Assembly: GCA_965232015.1 (NCBI GenBank)
Contig: OZ246946.1
Location: 2,790,001 to 2,854,000 of the forward strand
Source: JAJEAO01 sp963667635
GTDB taxonomy: Bacteria > Acidobacteriota > Vicinamibacteria > Marinacidobacterales > Marinacidobacteraceae
Direction of reading: 5' to 3'
Length of the DNA stretch: 64,000 bases
Position 1 is the stretch's first letter. Each line of letters starts with the position of its first letter. The position numbers and the translations under genes are program-made. Below are positions 60,095-64,000 of the stretch, one piece after another. The notes below the pieces were generated by a model that ran no database searches, had not been told where the DNA came from, and saw only the letters and a list, made by a program, of their open reading frames with translations.

Positions 60095-60759
60095 CGGGCG
60101 GTGCGCGAGGGACTTGCTTCCGGTGCGATGACGGCGACCCGCCCCCGCAGCGAGACCCGTCCCTCCACGAGCAACCGGATGGCGTCGGCAAGGATCCGGT
60201 GCTCGATCGGGAGAACGCGGTCGGCGAGGGATCGGGGCGTATCCCCGGGGAGGACCCGAACCGTCTCCTGCAGGAGGATGGGACCGGTGTCGAGTCCCTC
60301 GTCCACCAGATGGACCGTCGCCCCGTGCCAGCGGGCGCCGTACTCGACCGCCTGGCGATGCGCCTCGAGTCCGGGAAACGCGGGCAGGAGCGACGGGTGA
60401 ACGTTCACGATGCGGTTCCGGAACTCCGAGACGATGACCGGCGAGAGGATGCGCATGAAGCCGGCGAGGCAGATCAGATCCACGCGGTGGCGACGGAGGA
60501 TCTCGAGCACCGCGGTGTCATATGCCTTGCGGCGGCGAAACTTCCGGTGCGACAGGGTTGCGGTCGGGACCTTGTACCGGCGAGCGGTCTCGAGTCCGGC
60601 GGCGCGGCGCCGGTTGCTGAACACGAGGACCGGCTCGACGGGCAGACGCCCGGCCCGGGCCGCCTCGAGGATCGCGGTCATGTTCGTGCCGCGGCCCGAC
60701 AGGAAGATGGCGAGCCGACGCCCCGGGACGCGGACCGGAACCAGGGGAGCCTCGTGCAT
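60091..60759 (-). CDS. purN: Phosphoribosylglycinamide formyltransferase
   Basis: It transfers a formyl group from 10-formyl-THF to GAR in purine synthesis. The protein has 222 residues from ATG 60759, with GAGGAGG upstream. Motifs: IFLSGRGTNMTAIL (phosphate loop), FSNRRRAAGLETAR, the catalytic NVHPSLLPAFPGLEAH with Asn and His, and VDEGLDTGPIL with Asp. It follows purM by 25 bases and overlaps tyrS by four. Confidence 0.96.
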   Translation of the reverse strand: MHEAPLVPVRVPGRRLAIFLSGRGTNMTAILEAARAGRLPVEPVLVFSNRRRAAGLETARRYKVPTATLSHRKFRRRKAYDTAVLEILRRHRVDLICLAGFMRILSPVIVSEFRNRIVNVHPSLLPAFPGLEAHRQAVEYGARWHGATVHLVDEGLDTGPILLQETVRVLPGDTPRSLADRVLPIEHRILADAIRLLVEGRVSLRGRVAVIAPEASPSRTAR

Positions 60760-60784
60760 GGCGACTACAACCTCCTCGTCCCCA

Positions 60785-61855
60785 TCACAGCGATCCGGTG
60801 AAGGACACCGCCGGGGACCTTTCCGATCGGGCCACGACTTCGCCGAGGATCCAGGCGCCGGGGTCCGCGGCGAGTGCGCGGTCGGCATCCGCCTCCGCCG
60901 TCAGAACCACCATACCGACCCCGCAGTTGAACACGCGCAGCATCTCGGAGTCGGATACCCCGCCAGCGCGCCGCAGCGTGTCGAATACGAGGGGAAGGGT
61001 CCAACTGTCGAGGTCCACGCGCACTGCGAGACCCGCAGGCAGCACTCGCGGCAGGTTCCCGTCGAGGCCGCCGCCGGTGATGTGGGAGAGCGCCCGGACG
61101 GCGCCGCCCTCGAGAAGCGGCGCCACCGGGCGCAGGTAACAGCGGTGGCGGGCCAGCAGGGCGTCCGCGACCGTGCCGACCGATTCAGTGGACGTCACCG
61201 GGAAGGAATCCAGTACACCCAGACCGAGGCGCTCGAAGACGATGGCGCGGGCGAGCGAGAAACCGTTCGTGTGGAGCCCGGAGGAAGGGAGTGCGACCGC
61301 CACGTCGCCGGCGCGCACTCCGCTGCCGTCCACGACCCGATCCTCGTTCACGACGCCCACGATCGTTCCGGCGATGTCGTAGTCGCCCCCGGGGTAAAAG
61401 CCGGGCATCTCCGCGGTCTCGCCCCCGAGAAGCGCCACCCCGAACTCGCGGCAGGCTTCTGCGATCCCCGCCACCACCCGGGTGGCCACTTCGGCGTCGA
61501 GACAGCCCATCGCGAGGTAATCGAGGAAGAACAGCGGCTCGGCGCCCTGAACGAGGATGTCGTTGATGCAGTGCGAGACGAGGTCGTAACCCGGCGCTTC
61601 GTGGCGGTCGGCCTCCCGCGCGACCCGGAGCTTGGTACCGACGCCGTCGGTGGAAGCGACCAGGATCGGCCGCGGATGGCGGCTCAGGTCGAGGCGGAAC
61701 AGACCGCCGAAGTGGCCGACATCACTCAGGACTTCGGGGCGGGTGGCTTCCCGGACGAGCGGCTTGATCCGGTCGAGAACGTGATCGGCCTCTTCGAGGT
61801 CCACGCCGGCGGCGCGGTAATCGAGCACGTCTTCCAGCGCTTCCGGGTCTGCCAT
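60785..61855 (-). CDS. purM: Phosphoribosylformylglycinamidine cyclo-ligase
   Basis: AIR synthetase, the ATP-dependent step after FGAM synthase in purine synthesis. The protein has 356 residues of the PurM/ThiL superfamily: DYRAAGVDLEEAD, ASTDGVGTKLRVA, HCINDILVQGAEPLFFLDY, GGETAEMPGFYPGGDYD, PSSGLHTNGFSL and SHITGGGLDGNLPR. The proximity to purN is a common arrangement. The Phd-like gene ends one base before its ATG. Confidence 0.97.
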   Translation of the reverse strand: MADPEALEDVLDYRAAGVDLEEADHVLDRIKPLVREATRPEVLSDVGHFGGLFRLDLSRHPRPILVASTDGVGTKLRVAREADRHEAPGYDLVSHCINDILVQGAEPLFFLDYLAMGCLDAEVATRVVAGIAEACREFGVALLGGETAEMPGFYPGGDYDIAGTIVGVVNEDRVVDGSGVRAGDVAVALPSSGLHTNGFSLARAIVFERLGLGVLDSFPVTSTESVGTVADALLARHRCYLRPVAPLLEGGAVRALSHITGGGLDGNLPRVLPAGLAVRVDLDSWTLPLVFDTLRRAGGVSDSEMLRVFNCGVGMVVLTAEADADRALAADPGAWILGEVVARSERSPAVSFTGSL

Positions 61856-61856
61856 T

Positions 61857-62081
61857 TCAGGGGGGCGACCCCGGATGAGGACAACCGGCTCCCTCCCGCC
61901 ACCCCCGCTGCCATTCGGGATCCCGCGTACGACCGCGACTCACCGGGACCAGCCGCGCCACCGGACGCCCGCGGTGGGTGCTCACGAGTCGTGTTCCCGC
62001 CTCGGCGACTCCGACGAGACGTGAGAGCTGCTGGTTCGCCTCCGTCGGGGAGACGGGTCGGCTCGGTGGCCGGGCGCGCAT
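61857..62081 (-). CDS. Orphan Phd/YefM-like antitoxin
   Basis: A protein of 74 residues. Residues about 10-50 match the Phd/YefM N-terminal fold: VSPTEANQQLSRLVGVAEAG, then RLVSTHRGRPVARLVPV. The C-terminal part (DPEWQRGWREGAGC) is degenerate, and no toxin gene follows; purM starts one base later. It may be a solitary regulator or a decayed antitoxin. Confidence 0.65.
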   Translation of the reverse strand: MRARPPSRPVSPTEANQQLSRLVGVAEAGTRLVSTHRGRPVARLVPVSRGRTRDPEWQRGWREGAGCPHPGSPP

Positions 62082-62087
62082 TTCCCT

Positions 62088-62093
62088 AGTCTA
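62088..62093 (-). promoter_or_regulatory. -10-like box of the Phd-purM-purN-tyrS unit
   Basis: TAGACT ends six bases before the Phd-like ATG, with AGGGAA between them. It would give a leaderless start for the whole unit. The match was made by eye and no -35 is clear. Confidence 0.4.
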
Positions 62094-62205
62094 GTGGAGT
62101 GGTAGGGGCCGGGTCCGGTCCGGGATATCTGCCGGGAAGCGCAGGGGCTCGACGCTCTCGTCCGGCGGGGCCGCGTACGATCTGCGGCACGGAGGACCAC
62201 CCCGC

Positions 62206-63660
62206 ATGCGAACGACCCTTCTGCCCCTGATCCTGCTCCTCGCCGCAGCCGGCGTGACCCTCGGCCAGGACCACGCCAAGATCCAGACCGACTTCGCCGC
62301 CGAGGAATTCGTCGAACGGCGCGCCCGGATCATGGAGGCCATCGGGGACAACGCCGTCGCCGTGGTGCAGGGCGCGCCGGCGGCGCCGGGCTTCCTGGTG
62401 TTCCGGCAGACGAACGAGTTCTACTACCTCACCGGCATCGAGGTCCCGCACTCCTATCTCCTCATCGACGGCCGGTCCCGTCGGTCGCTTCTCTTCCTGC
62501 CGCGCCGGGATCCGAGGAAGGAACGCGGAGAGGGGCGGATGCTGTCCGCCGAGGACACGGAAGAAGCGATCGCGGCGTCCGGCGTAGATCAGGTGTTCGC
62601 GATCGATCAGCTCGCCCGGCAACTCTACGGCTTCGCCCTCCGGCCGCCGCACCCGACGCTCTACACCTTCTTCAGTCCGGCCGAGGGGCGGGCGCAGAGC
62701 CGCGACGAAAACCTGATCGGACATGCATCCCACGTCTCCGACCCGTGGGACGGCCGGGCGTCGCGCGAGGGGCGTTTCGTCGGGATGATGCGAGGCCGCT
62801 TCCCGCAGTTCGAGATTGCCGACCTGACCCCCATCGTGGACACCATGCGGCTCCACAAGTCGCCCCGGGAAATGGAGCTCGTGCGCCGCGCCAGCGAACT
62901 CGCCGGGATGGGGATCATGGAGGCGATGCGCTCCACCCGCCCGGGCCTCTACGAGTACCAGCTCGACGCCGCCGCCTACTACACCTACCGGATCAACGGG
63001 GCCCAGGGCGAGGGCTACCGGTCCATCACCGCGACGGGGACGAACGCCTACTTCGGCCACTACTACCGCAACGACGCCGAGCTGAAGGACGGGGAGCTGA
63101 TCCTCATGGATCACGCGCCCGACTACCGCTATTACACGAGCGATGTCGCCAGGATGTGGCCGGTGAACGGCGTCTTCGATCCCGACCAGCGGAAGCTGTA
63201 CACCTTCATCGTCCGCTATTCGGAGGCGCTCATGTCCCGGCTTCGGCCCGGCGTCACTCCCGACCAGGTGCTCGAAGGCGCGGCGGCAGAGATGGCGCCG
63301 GTCATCGAGGAGCTGGGCTTCACGAATCCGCTCCACGAGCAGGCGGCGCGGGAGGCGCTCGTGTTCCGCGGTCACCTTTCCCACCCGGTGGGACTCGCCG
63401 TCCATGACGTGGGGAGTTACCGGGGCCGTCCGTTCGAGATGGGACTGGTCTTCTCGGTGGACCCGATGCTGTGGGTCCACGAGGAGCGGCTCTACGTGCG
63501 CATGGAGGATGTGGTCGGGATCACGGAGAACGGGGTCGAGAACTTCACCGACTTCATGCCCCGTACGGTGGAAGAGATCGAGGCGTTCATGCGGGAGGAG
63601 GGGGCGCTCCAGCTCGCGCCGCCGAACCCGGGGACGCCACCGCCCCCGCCCGGCCGGTGA
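62206..63660 (+). CDS. Secreted M24-family aminopeptidase P-like protein
   Basis: A protein of 484 residues with a signal peptide (RTTLLPLILLLAAAGVTLGQ). Aminopeptidase P cleaves Xaa-Pro bonds at N-termini. The N-terminal domain (FRQTNEFYYLTGIEVPHSYL) and the pita-bread domain from about residue 200 are present. Metal ligands: two aspartates in LMDHAPDYRYYTSDVARMW, histidine in LSHPVGLAVHD, and glutamate in YVRMEDVVGITENG. The fourth ligand, usually Glu in an (I/V)EPG motif, is Asp in VFSVDPMLW. A GGAGG ribosome-binding site precedes the ATG. Proline-rich end. Confidence 0.9.
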   Translation: MRTTLLPLILLLAAAGVTLGQDHAKIQTDFAAEEFVERRARIMEAIGDNAVAVVQGAPAAPGFLVFRQTNEFYYLTGIEVPHSYLLIDGRSRRSLLFLPRRDPRKERGEGRMLSAEDTEEAIAASGVDQVFAIDQLARQLYGFALRPPHPTLYTFFSPAEGRAQSRDENLIGHASHVSDPWDGRASREGRFVGMMRGRFPQFEIADLTPIVDTMRLHKSPREMELVRRASELAGMGIMEAMRSTRPGLYEYQLDAAAYYTYRINGAQGEGYRSITATGTNAYFGHYYRNDAELKDGELILMDHAPDYRYYTSDVARMWPVNGVFDPDQRKLYTFIVRYSEALMSRLRPGVTPDQVLEGAAAEMAPVIEELGFTNPLHEQAAREALVFRGHLSHPVGLAVHDVGSYRGRPFEMGLVFSVDPMLWVHEERLYVRMEDVVGITENGVENFTDFMPRTVEEIEAFMREEGALQLAPPNPGTPPPPPGR

Positions 63661-63818
63661 CCGTCGGTCGGCGCGAGGCGACGGGAACCGCTTCCGCTCC
63701 TCGGATGGTGATATCAACCGGTATCCCGCAATCGTGGCGAGCCGCGTCGGCTCTCTCCGGAGGCGCTGGCGCGGCGCCCGGGTCAGGCTAGACTGCGCCC
63801 TTCAGGAACTGAACGAGG

Positions 63819-64000
63819 ATGAGTGACGCGCGCCTGGCACGGGTTCGACAGATCGTGGCCGATGTGCTGACGGAGATCTTCGGGAGCGAGGCCCGGTTCG
63901 GGCCGATCTACATGAGCTCCGACATGGACTTCGACGGGATGGAGTACGCGATGGCCCACGCCGTGTTCGAGGCTCCGGACGACCACCTCGACGTCCAGAA
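63819..64000 (+). CDS. Unknown protein, truncated by the window end
   Basis: An open frame from ATG 63819 to the last base, 60 residues visible: DARLARVRQIVADVLTEIFG, then IYMSSDMDFDGMEYAMAHAV. It is acidic with no signal peptide. A GAACGAGG site precedes the ATG and TAGACT lies at 63789-63794. Nothing in the visible part identifies a family. Confidence 0.5.
   Translation, partial: MSDARLARVRQIVADVLTEIFGSEARFGPIYMSSDMDFDGMEYAMAHAVFEAPDDHLDVQ

Overview
The window is a stretch of very GC-rich chromosome with tightly packed genes on both strands and one complete rRNA operon. The best guess for the host is a Gram-negative member of Acidobacteriota, with a related GC-rich phylum such as Gemmatimonadota as the alternative. 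Pointers are an ADOP/MacB-type orphan permease, large DUF5916 outer-membrane proteins, an Oar-like TonB receptor, an FG-GAP/ASPIC-UnbV protein, and several Tat-exported lipoprotein enzymes. The 16S gene is complete and would settle the question; no alignment could be run here.

Layout. 1-8780: three DUF5916 proteins (the first cut by the window edge), with an ankyrin protein and an ADOP permease between copies 1 and 2. 8793-17457 (minus strand): a putative lipoprotein, guaB, secA, an M23 peptidase, a DUF309 protein and a YifB/ComM ATPase. 17865-19597: a redox cassette of ccdA, a small cytochrome c and a TlpA-like thioredoxin. 19674-28374: a dicarboxylate symporter, RNase D, a NhaC antiporter with phenylalanine hydroxylase, a SpoIIE-type phosphatase, a secreted protein and a YkvI-like membrane protein. 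28451-40694: a set of predicted exported enzymes of amino-acid or amino-sugar chemistry (a circularly permuted DAAO-like oxidase, a MalY-like PLP enzyme, a split Tat leader plus amidase, and a deacetylase with a DgaE-like PLP lyase), mixed with a VapBC module, an M14 peptidase and an AlbA/Schlafen protein. 40727-46400: a HEPN/MNT pair, then an island of visibly lower GC with an S10 peptidase, a Cys-rich secreted protein and a TonB receptor. 46627-52920: a four-gene minus-strand operon (NhaC antiporter, aldo/keto reductase, FG-GAP protein, TPR protein) in which each junction is a 4-base stop/start overlap. 53014-58486: rRNA operon 16S-Ile-Ala-23S-5S on the minus strand with a sigma-70-like promoter just after tyrS. 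58865-62081: tyrS, purN, purM and a Phd-like antitoxin. 62206-64000: an M24 peptidase and a truncated unknown gene.

Three observations stand out. First, a modular, GC-rich dispersed repeat sits in six places between or at the ends of genes: a palindromic module built on GGACTGGAGTCCGGCGC, and a 13-bp unit CCAGTTCTCCCGG in variable copy number capped by a G-run. It includes a 44-bp block present identically twice about 28 kb apart. Second, several genes have a TANNNT -10-like element ending only 6 to 9 bases before the start codon, which suggests leaderless mRNAs. Third, the Tat-exported enzyme set places oxidase, lyase, deacetylase and perhaps amidase activities outside the cytoplasm, although their best-known relatives are cytoplasmic.

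Most assignments rest on motifs read by eye. Start codons in this GC-rich DNA are uncertain unless a ribosome-binding site, an overlap or a family-typical N-terminus is mentioned.
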